Source of the DNA: Oerskovia turbata
GTDB lineage: Bacteria; Actinomycetota; Actinomycetes; Actinomycetales; Cellulomonadaceae
Length of the DNA: 64,000 bases
Direction: 5' to 3'
Assembly (NCBI RefSeq): GCF_000718325.1
Contig: NZ_JOFV01000005.1
Span: forward strand, 62,001 to 126,000
Shown here piece by piece: positions 1 to 8,129 of the stretch. The stretch's first letter is position 1; each line of letters opens with the position of its first letter. A model generated the notes under the pieces. It was not told the DNA's origin, did no database searches, and saw only the letters and a list, made by a program, of their open reading frames with translations. The position numbers were made by a program, and so were the translations under genes.

Positions 1-549
1 TCCAAGGAGGAATACGCGAAGAAGATCGACTCGGCCGTGTTCCCGGGTCAGCAGGGCGGACCGCTCATGCACGTCGTGGCCGCGAAGGCCGTGTCGTTCA
101 AGATCGCCGCCTCGGACGACTTCAAGGACCGTCAGGAGCGCACGCTGCGCGGCGCGAGCATCATCGCGGACCGCCTGGCCCAGCCCGACGTCGCCGAGAA
201 GGGCGTCTCGGTCCTCACGGGTGGCACCGACGTGCACCTGGTCCTCGTGGACCTGCGTCACTCCGAGCTCGACGGCCAGCAGGCCGAGGACCTCCTGCAC
301 GCAGTGGGCATCACGGTGAACCGCAACGCTGTGCCGTTCGACCCGCGCCCCCCGCGCGTCACGTCGGGCCTGCGCATCGGTACGCCCGCGCTCGCGACCC
401 GTGGCTTCGGGGACGCCGAGTTCGCGGAGGTCGCCGAGATCATCGCGGCTGCCCTCAAGGCCGGTGCCGGCGCGGACGTCGAGGGCCTGAGCGCTCGCGT
501 GCGCAAGCTGACGTCCGACTTCCCGCTGTACCCGGGACTGTCGCAGTAA
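1..549 (+). CDS. glyA: Serine hydroxymethyltransferase, C-terminal part (5' end outside window)
   Basis: This is the last 182 codons of a PLP-dependent serine hydroxymethyltransferase, which converts serine and tetrahydrofolate to glycine and 5,10-methylene-THF in the cytoplasm. The frame is open from the first base. It carries the family stretch around [12 protein letters not shown] near residue 11, just after the usual PLP-lysine region, and the C-terminal segment with [12 protein letters not shown] and [15 protein letters not shown]. folD follows on the same strand, so two consecutive steps of folate one-carbon metabolism are adjacent. A long hairpin separates them, so they need not be one transcript. 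The active-site lysine lies before the window. Confidence 0.95.
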   Translation, partial: SKEEYAKKIDSAVFPGQQGGPLMHVVAAKAVSFKIAASDDFKDRQERTLRGASIIADRLAQPDVAEKGVSVLTGGTDVHLVLVDLRHSELDGQQAEDLLHAVGITVNRNAVPFDPRPPRVTSGLRIGTPALATRGFGDAEFAEVAEIIAAALKAGAGADVEGLSARVRKLTSDFPLYPGLSQ

Positions 550-558
550 ACCCGTGAC

Positions 559-623
559 CCGCTGAGTGCGGAGTAGTTGTCGCGGATCCGGCCGATCCAC
601 GACAACTACTCCGCACTCAGCGG
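559..623 (+). terminator. 24-bp perfect inverted repeat between glyA and folD
   Basis: Positions 559-582 and 600-623 are exact reverse complements, with a 17-nt loop. The hairpin begins 9 nt after the glyA stop and ends 34 nt before folD. No T-run follows, so it is an unusual factor-independent terminator, a Rho-type stop or an RNA-processing structure. Its left arm starts with CCGCTGAGTGC, the same 11 bases found at the hairpin near 7985. Confidence 0.7.
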
Positions 624-657
624 TCTGTTCAGCCCCGCCAGAACCTGAGGAGCCCCC

Positions 658-1548
658 ATGACCGCGCAGATCCTGGACGGCAAGGCCACCGCCGCCGCCA
701 TCAAGGCCGAGCTCACGACCCGTCTCGCCGTCCTCGCCGAGCACGGCGTCGTGCCGGGACTCGGCACCCTCCTGGTCGGCGACGACCCGGGCTCGCAGTG
801 GTACGTCGCGGGCAAGCACCGCGACTGCGCCGAGATCGGGCTCTCCTCGATCCGCGAGGACCTGCCCGCCGAGGCCACGCAGGAGGAGATCGAGGCCGCG
901 GTCCGCCGCCTCAACGAGGACCCCGCGTGCACCGGGTACATCGTGCAGCTCCCGCTCCCGAAGGGCATCGACACCCACCGCATCCTCGAGCTCATCGATC
1001 CCGACAAGGATGCCGACGGGCTGCACCCGACCAACCTCGGCCGCCTCGTGCTGCGCGTCAACGAGGAGGTCACGTCGCCGCTGCCGTGCACGCCGCGCGG
1101 GATCATCGAGCTCATCGAGCGCCACGGCGTCTCGCTCGCGGGGAAGGAGGTCGTGGTCGTGGGGCGCGGGGTGACCGTGGGCCGCTCGATCGGCCTGCTC
1201 CTCACGCGCCGCGCCGTCAACGCGACGGTCACGCTCACGCACACGGGCACCCAGGACCTGGCCGCACTCGTCCGCCGGGCCGACGTCGTCGTCGCGGCCG
1301 CGGGCGTCAAGGGCATCATCACGCGCGACATGGTCAAGCCGGGCGCGGTCGTGATCGACGTGGGCGTCTCGCGCGAGGTCGACGAGGAGACCGGCAGGAG
1401 CCGTGTCGTGGGCGACGCCGACCCGGCCGTGGCCGAGGTCGCGGGCTGGATCTCGCCTAACCCGGGTGGTGTCGGGCCCATGACGCGCGCGATGCTCCTC
1501 GCGAACGTCGTGGACTCGGCCGAGCGGGCTGCGGGCATCGCTCGCTGA
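658..1548 (+). CDS. folD: Bifunctional methylene-THF dehydrogenase / methenyl-THF cyclohydrolase
   Basis: FolD interconverts 5,10-methylene-THF, methenyl-THF and 10-formyl-THF using NADP, feeding purine and formyl-methionine synthesis. The 296-residue length is normal. Visible motifs are the substrate loop [18 protein letters not shown], the catalytic-domain signature [21 protein letters not shown], the dinucleotide-binding stretch [17 protein letters not shown] and the C-terminal [10 protein letters not shown]. The ATG at 658 is preceded by CTGAGGAGC, a plausible ribosome site. glyA upstream supplies its substrate. Nothing is unusual in the protein. Confidence 0.97.
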   Translation: MTAQILDGKATAAAIKAELTTRLAVLAEHGVVPGLGTLLVGDDPGSQWYVAGKHRDCAEIGLSSIREDLPAEATQEEIEAAVRRLNEDPACTGYIVQLPLPKGIDTHRILELIDPDKDADGLHPTNLGRLVLRVNEEVTSPLPCTPRGIIELIERHGVSLAGKEVVVVGRGVTVGRSIGLLLTRRAVNATVTLTHTGTQDLAALVRRADVVVAAAGVKGIITRDMVKPGAVVIDVGVSREVDEETGRSRVVGDADPAVAEVAGWISPNPGGVGPMTRAMLLANVVDSAERAAGIAR

Positions 1549-1566
1549 GCCCTTCGTGCGCCAGCC

Positions 1567-1608
1567 TGTCAGAACGAGCGTGAGGTACAGGCCACGCTCG
1601 TTCTGACA
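1567..1608 (+). terminator. Hairpin after folD
   Basis: Perfect 16-bp arms at 1567-1582 and 1593-1608 enclose a 10-nt loop, 18 nt after the folD stop. There is no T-tract. It probably ends or protects the folD transcript before xth. Confidence 0.65.
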
Positions 1609-1697
1609 ACGTGCGGTGGGCGCGGGCAGCGGGGGCGTGACCAGGCTCTCGTCGCCCGGTTTTCGTCCCTGTGGGTGGCGTGGGGTTTGATGGCCGG

Positions 1698-2501
1698 GTG
1701 CTGACGATCGCTACTGCCAACGTGAATGGGATCCGCGCTGCCTACCGCCGGGGGATGGGCGCCTGGGTCGCGTCGCGCACCCCCGACGTCATGCTCCTGC
1801 AGGAGGTCCGCGCCCCCGACGAGATCCTGAACGAGCTCGTCGGCGACGACTGGCACGTCGCGCACCAGGCGTGCGACATCAAGGGCCGGGCCGGTGTCGC
1901 GGTCGTGTCGCGGCTGCCTGTGACGGCAGTGCGCGTCGGGCTGGGCACGGGCGAGCCGGAGCCCCCGGTCGACACGGGCCGCTGGGTCGAGGCCGACCTC
2001 GAGCTGCCGTCGGGCGAGAGGCTCACGGTCGTCTCGACGTACATCCACTCGGGCACCGCGGGCACGCCCACGATGGACGAGAAGTACGCCTACCTCGAGA
2101 AGGTCACCGAGCGCCTGCGCGAGCTCTCGGCCGCGGGCGGCCTCGCGGTCGTCGCGGGCGACGTGAACATCGCGCACAAGAACGTCGACATCAAGAACTG
2201 GAAGGGCAACCAGAAGTCGGCCGGCTTCCTCCCCGAGGAGCGCGCATACCTGGACACCTGGTTCGACGAGCTCGGCTGGGTCGACCTCGGTCGCAAGCAC
2301 GGCGGCGAGGGCCCCGGACCGTTCACCTGGTGGTCGTGGCGCGGGCAGGCGTTCGTCAACGACGCGGGGTGGCGCATCGACTACCAGCTCGCGACGCCCG
2401 CGCTCGCCGAGCGCGCGGTCAAGGTCGAGGTCGACCGCGCCGACGACTACGAGAGCCGCTGGAGCGACCACGCCGCGCTGGTCGCGACGTACGACCTCTG
2501 A
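1698..2501 (+). CDS. xth: Exodeoxyribonuclease III / AP endonuclease family protein
   Basis: A DNA-repair nuclease of the exonuclease III family that cuts at abasic sites and trims 3' ends. The N-terminus LTIATANVNGIRAA is the canonical start of the fold. LLQEVRAPDE holds the metal-binding glutamate, GDVNIAHKNVDIKNWKGN the catalytic Asp/Asn loop, and the C-terminal SRWSDHAALV the catalytic Asp-His. GTG 1698 is chosen because it gives the normal N-terminus and lies 6 nt after a TTTGAT box, the spacing of leaderless genes in this window. An in-frame GTG at 1671 would add nine residues. The length is 267 residues. Confidence 0.92.
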   Translation: MLTIATANVNGIRAAYRRGMGAWVASRTPDVMLLQEVRAPDEILNELVGDDWHVAHQACDIKGRAGVAVVSRLPVTAVRVGLGTGEPEPPVDTGRWVEADLELPSGERLTVVSTYIHSGTAGTPTMDEKYAYLEKVTERLRELSAAGGLAVVAGDVNIAHKNVDIKNWKGNQKSAGFLPEERAYLDTWFDELGWVDLGRKHGGEGPGPFTWWSWRGQAFVNDAGWRIDYQLATPALAERAVKVEVDRADDYESRWSDHAALVATYDL

Positions 2502-2576
2502 CGGGAAGCACCGGCCCCGGCCGGCGAGTCCGCTGCAGGCCCGGCCGCCGCCCCTCGTGCCCGGCGCCGGGCATCG

Positions 2577-3872
2577 TCAGCCGCGGGCCGGGACGGGCAG
2601 CTCGGTCATGCGGGACAGCGGTGACAGCAGCACGGGCAGCGCCCCGAGCGACATGACGAGCGTCCCGACCCACAGGGCGGGCGCCACGCCCCACACGGTC
2701 CCGATCCACCCGCCGAGCAGCCCGCCGATCGGGATGGGGCCCCACACGAGGAACCGGGCAGAGGCGTTCATGCGGCCCAGCAACGCAGGCGGGCAGAGCC
2801 GCTGGCGGAAGCTCACCTGCGCGACGTTGTAGACGACGACGGCGAGGTTGAAGGCGAAGCCCCCGAAGACGAGCACCGCCGGTACGAGGGCGTCCGCGGC
2901 ACCTGTGGTCGCCACCCAGGCCGCCGCGGGCGTGATCGCGTACGCGATGCCCGAGAAGACGGCCGAGACGGGGATGATCCGCGCCGGTCCGACCCGCCGC
3001 GCCGCGCGGTCGGCCAGGACCGCACCGAGCAGGCCGCCGGCCGCGCTCGCCGAGAGCACGACGCCGTAGGTCGCCGTCCCGACGTCGAGCGTGCGCAGCG
3101 CGTAGATCACCACGACCGCGTTGCCGATCGCACCGCCCAGGTTGCTGAGCGACGTGCACGCGAGGATGCGGCGGAGCAGGGGCTCGCTCGCGACGAAGCG
3201 GAGCCCCTCGGCGATCTCGGTGCGCAGGGGGCGGCGTGCCGCCGGGTCGGGGAGGTCCTCGTGGTGGCGGATCCGCGAGACGGCGAGCGCGCTCGCGAGG
3301 TAGGTGCCGACGGTCGCGACCATGACGAGCGGCGCGGACAGGACGCGCAGCGCGATGCCGCCGATCGCCGGTCCGGCGATCATCGCGACGGACTGGGTCG
3401 CCTGGAGCTTGGAGTTTCCCTCGACGACGTGGTCGAGCCCGACGAGCCCGGGGACGTAGCTCTGGTGCGCGACGTCGAAGAAGAGGCTGAACGTGCTGAT
3501 GACGACGGCCGCGCCGATGAGCAGCCCCATGCTGGCCTGGTCGGTCAGGGCGGCGACGACCACGACCGACAGGATCGCGGCGCGTGCGAGGTCCGCTGCG
3601 ACGAGGACCCGGCGCTTGCGCATCCGGTCGACCCAGGCCCCGGCGGGCAGGCTGAGCAGGAGGAAGGCCGCGGTCTCGGCGGCGTTGAGGGCGCCCATCT
3701 GCCACTCGGTCGCGTGCAGGTGGGACACGGCGAAGATCGGCAGGACGAAGCCCGTGAGCTGCGCGCCGAGCTGGCCCAGCGCGTCACCGCCCCAGAGGTG
3801 CCGGAAGTCGCGGTGGTGGACCAGGCTGCGCGGGGGAGCGACGGTGCTCACCGCGGGCTCGTCGGACGTCAT
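2577..3872 (-). CDS. MFS transporter (drug-efflux type)
   Basis: A 431-residue major facilitator superfamily protein with about 12 hydrophobic helices, probably a proton-driven exporter. After a cytoplasmic start, helix 1 contains GGDALGQLGAQLTGFVLPIFAV. The intracellular loop PAGAWVDRMRKRRVLVAADLAR is the MFS loop 2-3 motif. It resembles the enterobactin-exporter/macrolide-efflux-like branch; the substrate cannot be read. ATG 3872 is preferred over an in-frame TTG at 3908, because those bases form a TTGACA minus-35 box paired with CAGGCT at 3879-3884, six bases before the ATG. It is divergent from an ArsR-like regulator and shares its operator, so substrate-induced derepression is likely. 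Confidence 0.88.
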   Translation of the reverse strand: MTSDEPAVSTVAPPRSLVHHRDFRHLWGGDALGQLGAQLTGFVLPIFAVSHLHATEWQMGALNAAETAAFLLLSLPAGAWVDRMRKRRVLVAADLARAAILSVVVVAALTDQASMGLLIGAAVVISTFSLFFDVAHQSYVPGLVGLDHVVEGNSKLQATQSVAMIAGPAIGGIALRVLSAPLVMVATVGTYLASALAVSRIRHHEDLPDPAARRPLRTEIAEGLRFVASEPLLRRILACTSLSNLGGAIGNAVVVIYALRTLDVGTATYGVVLSASAAGGLLGAVLADRAARRVGPARIIPVSAVFSGIAYAITPAAAWVATTGAADALVPAVLVFGGFAFNLAVVVYNVAQVSFRQRLCPPALLGRMNASARFLVWGPIPIGGLLGGWIGTVWGVAPALWVGTLVMSLGALPVLLSPLSRMTELPVPARG

Positions 3873-3878
3873 GGGGTC

Positions 3879-3919
3879 AGCCTGCTGCAAGTGATTGAGA
3901 AATGTCAATCAGTTAGCCT
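3879..3919. promoter_or_regulatory. Divergent promoters and shared operator of the MFS/ArsR pair
   Basis: A 7-6-7 inverted repeat, TGATTGA-N6-TCAATCA, lies at 3892-3911. On the minus strand, TTGACA (3903-3908) and CAGGCT (3879-3884), 18 nt apart, place transcription at the MFS ATG. On the plus strand, TAGCCT (3914-3919) is 6 nt before the regulator GTG. The repeat overlaps the MFS minus-35 and lies just upstream of the regulator minus-10, so one bound dimer could shut both promoters. Confidence 0.65.
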
Positions 3920-3925
3920 GTGGGG

Positions 3926-4531
3926 GTGACCTCCGATCGTGCGGCTTCGCCCGCGCCGCCCTCGCCCGTGCGGCCCCCCGTCAAGCGCGCCGGTGTCCAC
4001 GCACCGACCGCGGAGCTGCCGACGACCGGTGGCTCGGTCGCCGACCGGGACGCCGACGCGCGCGCCCTCGCGTCGACGCTCCGGGTGCGGATCCTGCGCA
4101 TCTGCCTCGACGAGGCGCGGACCAACAAGGAGATCGCCCAGGCGCTCGGGAAGAACCCGGCGACGACGCTCCATCACGTCAGGACGCTCGTGGCTCGCGG
4201 GTTCCTGGCGGCGCAGCCCGAGCGGGTGGGGGCGAGGGGGGCGCGGGAGGTGCCGTACCTCGCGACGGGCAAGTCCTGGACCGCGGACCTGGGGCCTGGA
4301 GGGCATCGAGTGCTGCTTGACGCGTTCCTGGAGGAGCTGGCCGCGGCTGATCCCGCGACCGTCGACATGGGCAGGCTCGGCCTGCGGCTCGACGCCGCTG
4401 GGCGTGAGGAGCTGTCGCAGCGGCTCAACGAGGTCCTCGAGGACTTCCGGCAGCGCGAGCCTGCGACGGGTGGCGAGCCGTGGTCGGTGTTCGTCGCGAT
4501 CCACCACGACGCGAGCCGCGACCCGCGCTGA
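3926..4531 (+). CDS. ArsR-like winged-helix transcriptional regulator
   Basis: A 201-residue DNA-binding protein, probably the local repressor of the divergent MFS gene. A proline-rich N-terminus of about 45 residues precedes the helix-turn-helix: STLRVRILRICLDEARTNKEIAQAL, then KNPATTLHHVRTLVARGFL as recognition helix and wing. The C-terminal half (DLGPGGHRVLLDAFLEELA onward) looks like a dimerisation or sensing domain. No cysteine-rich metal site is visible, so metals are not the obvious inducer. GTG 3926 follows TAGCCT by 6 nt, implying a leaderless mRNA; GTG 3920 is a less likely alternative. The family is clear, the ligand unknown. Confidence 0.82.
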   Translation: MTSDRAASPAPPSPVRPPVKRAGVHAPTAELPTTGGSVADRDADARALASTLRVRILRICLDEARTNKEIAQALGKNPATTLHHVRTLVARGFLAAQPERVGARGAREVPYLATGKSWTADLGPGGHRVLLDAFLEELAAADPATVDMGRLGLRLDAAGREELSQRLNEVLEDFRQREPATGGEPWSVFVAIHHDASRDPR

Positions 4532-4586
4532 GGTGATCCGCCGATGGCGCGATCCCGGAATCTGTTGACTGACATTCGACTTTTGG

Positions 4587-4615
4587 TTGACAGCAGGCAG
4601 AAGCCTCCTTAGGGT
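4587..4615 (+). promoter_or_regulatory. Sigma-A-like promoter of the large secreted-protein gene
   Basis: TTGACA at 4587-4592, a 17-nt spacer and TAGGGT at 4610-4615 form a near-consensus vegetative promoter. A second GTTGAC lies 22 bp upstream of the first. A small dyad, AGTCA-N4-TGACT (4621-4634), sits around the expected start point and could be an operator. AAGGAGG at 4642-4648 is the ribosome site. Confidence 0.65.
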
Positions 4616-4658
4616 CCGAGAGTCAACGCTGACTCGTCTTCAAGGAGGAAGAACTCCA

Positions 4659-7600
4659 GTGCGAACCCCCTCACGCCATCGAAGAGGCCTCTCAGGCCTG
4701 CTCGGAGCTTCCCTGCTCGTACCCCTCGCCTTCGCCGGAGCACTCCCGTCGGCACAGGCTGCCGACACCGAGATGGAGCCCGGCGTCACGCTGCGCACGT
4801 TCCAGCTCGCCCAGGACCCCGGGTCCGTGTGCACCCTCAAGTCGGGCACCACGCCCAACGTCGACAAGCTCATGCCGACGATCGACTGGAGCACGCCCGA
4901 GCACTTCGGCGCCTCGGACCGCTTCATCACGCACGCGCTCGCGACGCTCACGGTCCCGGCCGAGGGTGAGTACACGTTCCGCGTGACGAACGACGACGGC
5001 GCGCTCGTCTACGTCGACGACCAGCTCCTCCTCGAGAACGACGGCCCGAACGACTCGACCTCGGTCGAGGGGGCGATCACTCTCGCCGAAGGTGCTCACG
5101 ACCTGCGGGTCGAGTACTACGAGGGCACCGACAAGCAGCGCCTGACGCTCGCGTGGAAGACCCCGGGGTCCTCGACGTTCGAGGTCGTCCCGACGTCGGC
5201 CCTGAGCACCGAGGCGAACGTCGTGCGGGTCACCGCGCCCGGCAACAAGTACTGCGAGGGAGCCACGGACACCTCGGGCGACGGTCTGCGCCTGGACACG
5301 GTCAACCCGAACTACGAGCTGATCGACCTGCGCCCCGCGGGCTTCGAGCCCAAGGTCTCGGGCCTCGCGTTCACACCGGACGAGAAGCTGGCCGTCGTGA
5401 CCACGGGCGACGTGAGCTCCGGCGGCTGGCGGCCCGACCCGACGACCGGTGAGGTGTACCTCCTCGACGGCGTGATCGACGCGACCGGACCCGAGGACGT
5501 CACCGTCACGAAGGTCGCGGACAAGCTGCTCAACCCGATGGGCATCGAGGTCATCGAGGACTCGATCTTCGTCTCCGAGCGGTACCAGCTCACGCAGCTC
5601 ACCGACCCGGACGGCGACGGCTTCTACGACACGCACACGAAGATCGCCGGGTGGCCCGACGGCGGCAACTTCCACGAGTTCGCGTTCGGCCTGATCCACG
5701 ACGAGGACTACTTCTACGTCAACCTCTCCGTCGCGATCGACAACGGCGGCGCGACGACCACCCCGCAGCCTGCCGCCAACCGTGGCACGGCGATCAAGAT
5801 CGACCGCGCGACGGGCGAGGTCACCTACGTCGCGGGCGGCCTGCGCACGCCGAACGGCATCGGCTTCGGCCCCGAGGGCGAGATCTTCGGGACGGACAAC
5901 CAGGGCGCGTGGCTGCCCGCGAACAAGCTCGTGCACATCGAGCAGGACAAGTTCTTCAACCACTTCACCACCCCGGCCGGGCCGTTCGACGCGAACCCCG
6001 TGTCCCAGCCCGCGCTGTGGCTCCCGCAGAACGAGATCGCCAACTCCCCGGGCAACCCGATCCTCGTGCAGGACGGCGAGTTCGCCGGCCAGATGCTCCT
6101 CGGCGACGTCACGTACGGCGGCCTCCAGCGCGCGTTCCTCGAGAAGGTCGACGGCGAGTTCCAGGGGGCGGTCTTCCGCCACACCGCGGGCCTCGAGGTC
6201 GGCGCCAACCGCGTCATCACCGGCCCCGACGGCGCGCTGTACGTCGGCGGGACGGGCGAGGGCGGCAACTGGGGCGAGTCCGGCAAGCTGCGGTTCGGCC
6301 TGCAGAAGCTCGCCACGGTGAACGAGGACTCCTTCGACATGAAGGAGATGCGCGTCGTCGAGGGCGGGTTCGAGATCGAGTACACCGACCCGGTGTCCGA
6401 CGCCGTCGTCGCGAAGCTGGCCGACGCCTACCGCCTCACGCAGTGGCGCTACGTGCCGACCCAGCAGTACGGCGGTCCCAAGGTCGACGAGCAGCCGCTG
6501 TTCGTCACGGACGCCACCGTCTCCGAGGACCGCACCACGGTCACGCTCGCGGTCGACGGTCTCAAGCCCGGCCACGTCGTGCACCTGCGCTCCCCGCGCC
6601 CGTTCGCCTCGGACGAGGGCGCCGAGCTCCTGAGCACCGAGGCCTGGTACACCCTCAACTCGCTGCCCGGCTACGTCGCCCCGGCGGACCGCGGCTGGTA
6701 CGAGGCCGAGGAGGCGCAGCCGCTCGGTGGCTCGAGCCTCGGCTCGGACCACAGCAACTACTCCGGCGCGGGCTTCGCCGCCGGGATGCAGAACGTCGGC
6801 TCGGGCCGCACGTTCGCCGTGACGGTCCCCGAGGCGGGCACCTACCCGCTCAACCTGCGCTACGCGAACGGCATCCACCCGTACACCGAGCTGCGCGCCA
6901 AGAACGTCTCGCTCTACGTCAACGGCCAGAAGGTCGGCCCGTGGACGCTGCCCACGACCGGCGACTGGAAGGTGTGGGAGACGATCACGCGTGACGTCGA
7001 CCTCGTGGCCGGGCACAACGCGATCACCCTCAGGTACGACCAGGGTGACCAGGGCAACGTGAACCTGGACGTGCTGTCGATCGGGCAGGACCCCGACATC
7101 TGCTCCCCGGCAGAGGTCGAGGAGGGCTACCGCGGCATCTTCGACGGTACCCTCGCGAGCCTGGCCGACTGGAAGCTCGCGGGCGCCGGGACGTTCGGTC
7201 GTCAGGACGACTGCTCGATCCGCACCAACGGCGGCATGGGACTGCTCTGGTACACGGCCCAGGAGCTCGAGGAGTACTCGCTCAAGCTCGACTGGAAGCT
7301 CGTCAAGGACGACAACGGCGGCGTCTTCGTCGGCTTCCCGAACCCCGGCAACGACCCCTGGGTCGCGGTCAACCAGGGCTACGAGATCCAGATCGACGCG
7401 AGCGACGCGGCCGACCGCACCACGGGCGCGATCTACACGTTCCAGGGTGCTGACGCGGCGGCCGTGACCGCGGCCCTCAAGCCCGTGGGGCAGTGGAACG
7501 CGTACGACATCCGGGTCGAGGGGGACCGCATCCGGATCTACCTCAACGACGTGCTCGTCAACGACTTCACGAGCACCGACCCGGCGCGCGACCTGTCGAG

Positions 7601-7970
7601 CGGGTTCATCGGCATCCAGAACCACGGCAACGGTGAGACGGTCTCCTACCGCAACATCCGCGTCAAGGACCTGGCGGCCGAGCCCGAGCCCGAGCTCGCG
7701 GTGTCGGTGACCGTCCAGCCCAAGTGCGTCGCGGGCAAGGTCATGCTCACCGTGCGTGCCGTCAACGACGACACGGTGCCGGTCGACGTCGTGCTCAGCA
7801 CGCCGTTCGGCAAGAAGACGATGGTCGGCGTGCTGCCGGGCAAGTCGGCTCAGCAGTCGTTCTCGACCCGCTCGACCTCGGTCGAGGCCGGGACGGCGAC
7901 CGTGACGGCGGGCGCCGGGGACAAGGAGGTCGTGGTCGAGACGGCCTACGACGCGTCGAGCTGTGGCTGA
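4659..7970 (+). CDS. Secreted multidomain protein: PA14, beta-propeller, CBM6/35-like, DUF1080
   Basis: A 1103-residue exported protein likely to bind and act on carbohydrate outside the cell. A signal peptide covers residues 1 to about 35, with cleavage probably after SAQA. A PA14-like domain spans about 45-165 (EGEYTFRVTNDDGALVYVDD). A six-bladed NHL/sorbosone-dehydrogenase-like propeller spans about 230-545 (LAFTPDEKLAVVTTGD, RTPNGIGFGPEGEIFGTDN). A CBM6/35-type module spans about 675-808 (WYEAEEAQPLGGSS). A DUF1080/3-keto-disaccharide-hydrolase-like jelly roll spans about 820-1005 (WKLVKDDNGGVFVGF). A small beta domain ends the protein. GTG 4659 is chosen for its AAGGAGG site and signal peptide. 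DUF1080 enzymes act on 3-keto-glycosides; activity here is inferred. Confidence 0.85.
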   Translation: MRTPSRHRRGLSGLLGASLLVPLAFAGALPSAQAADTEMEPGVTLRTFQLAQDPGSVCTLKSGTTPNVDKLMPTIDWSTPEHFGASDRFITHALATLTVPAEGEYTFRVTNDDGALVYVDDQLLLENDGPNDSTSVEGAITLAEGAHDLRVEYYEGTDKQRLTLAWKTPGSSTFEVVPTSALSTEANVVRVTAPGNKYCEGATDTSGDGLRLDTVNPNYELIDLRPAGFEPKVSGLAFTPDEKLAVVTTGDVSSGGWRPDPTTGEVYLLDGVIDATGPEDVTVTKVADKLLNPMGIEVIEDSIFVSERYQLTQLTDPDGDGFYDTHTKIAGWPDGGNFHEFAFGLIHDEDYFYVNLSVAIDNGGATTTPQPAANRGTAIKIDRATGEVTYVAGGLRTPNGIGFGPEGEIFGTDNQGAWLPANKLVHIEQDKFFNHFTTPAGPFDANPVSQPALWLPQNEIANSPGNPILVQDGEFAGQMLLGDVTYGGLQRAFLEKVDGEFQGAVFRHTAGLEVGANRVITGPDGALYVGGTGEGGNWGESGKLRFGLQKLATVNEDSFDMKEMRVVEGGFEIEYTDPVSDAVVAKLADAYRLTQWRYVPTQQYGGPKVDEQPLFVTDATVSEDRTTVTLAVDGLKPGHVVHLRSPRPFASDEGAELLSTEAWYTLNSLPGYVAPADRGWYEAEEAQPLGGSSLGSDHSNYSGAGFAAGMQNVGSGRTFAVTVPEAGTYPLNLRYANGIHPYTELRAKNVSLYVNGQKVGPWTLPTTGDWKVWETITRDVDLVAGHNAITLRYDQGDQGNVNLDVLSIGQDPDICSPAEVEEGYRGIFDGTLASLADWKLAGAGTFGRQDDCSIRTNGGMGLLWYTAQELEEYSLKLDWKLVKDDNGGVFVGFPNPGNDPWVAVNQGYEIQIDASDAADRTTGAIYTFQGADAAAVTAALKPVGQWNAYDIRVEGDRIRIYLNDVLVNDFTSTDPARDLSSGFIGIQNHGNGETVSYRNIRVKDLAAEPEPELAVSVTVQPKCVAGKVMLTVRAVNDDTVPVDVVLSTPFGKKTMVGVLPGKSAQQSFSTRSTSVEAGTATVTAGAGDKEVVVETAYDASSCG

Positions 7971-7989
7971 CGTGACATCCCCCCGCTGA

Positions 7990-8040
7990 GTGCATGATTC
8001 GGCTGCGACACGCCCGGCGTGTCGCAGCCGAATCATGCAC
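7990..8040 (+). terminator. 23-bp perfect inverted repeat after the secreted-protein gene
   Basis: Arms 7990-8012 and 8018-8040 are exact reverse complements around 5 nt; inner CC/GG pairs shrink the loop further. It starts 19 nt after the stop codon and lacks a T-tract. It is preceded by the CCGCTGA that also begins the glyA hairpin. Confidence 0.75.
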
Positions 8041-8129
8041 CCACCACGACAGGCGCCTGCGGCGTCTGTCACCATCTGCTGGGGCGTCGACGACGACGTC
8101 CCACCGTGTCGTGGAGAGGACGTCGACCC

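Noticed and set aside
3872..3908. TTG start giving a longer MFS protein
   Set aside because: The TTG is part of a TTGACA minus-35 box with a partner minus-10 six bases before ATG 3872.
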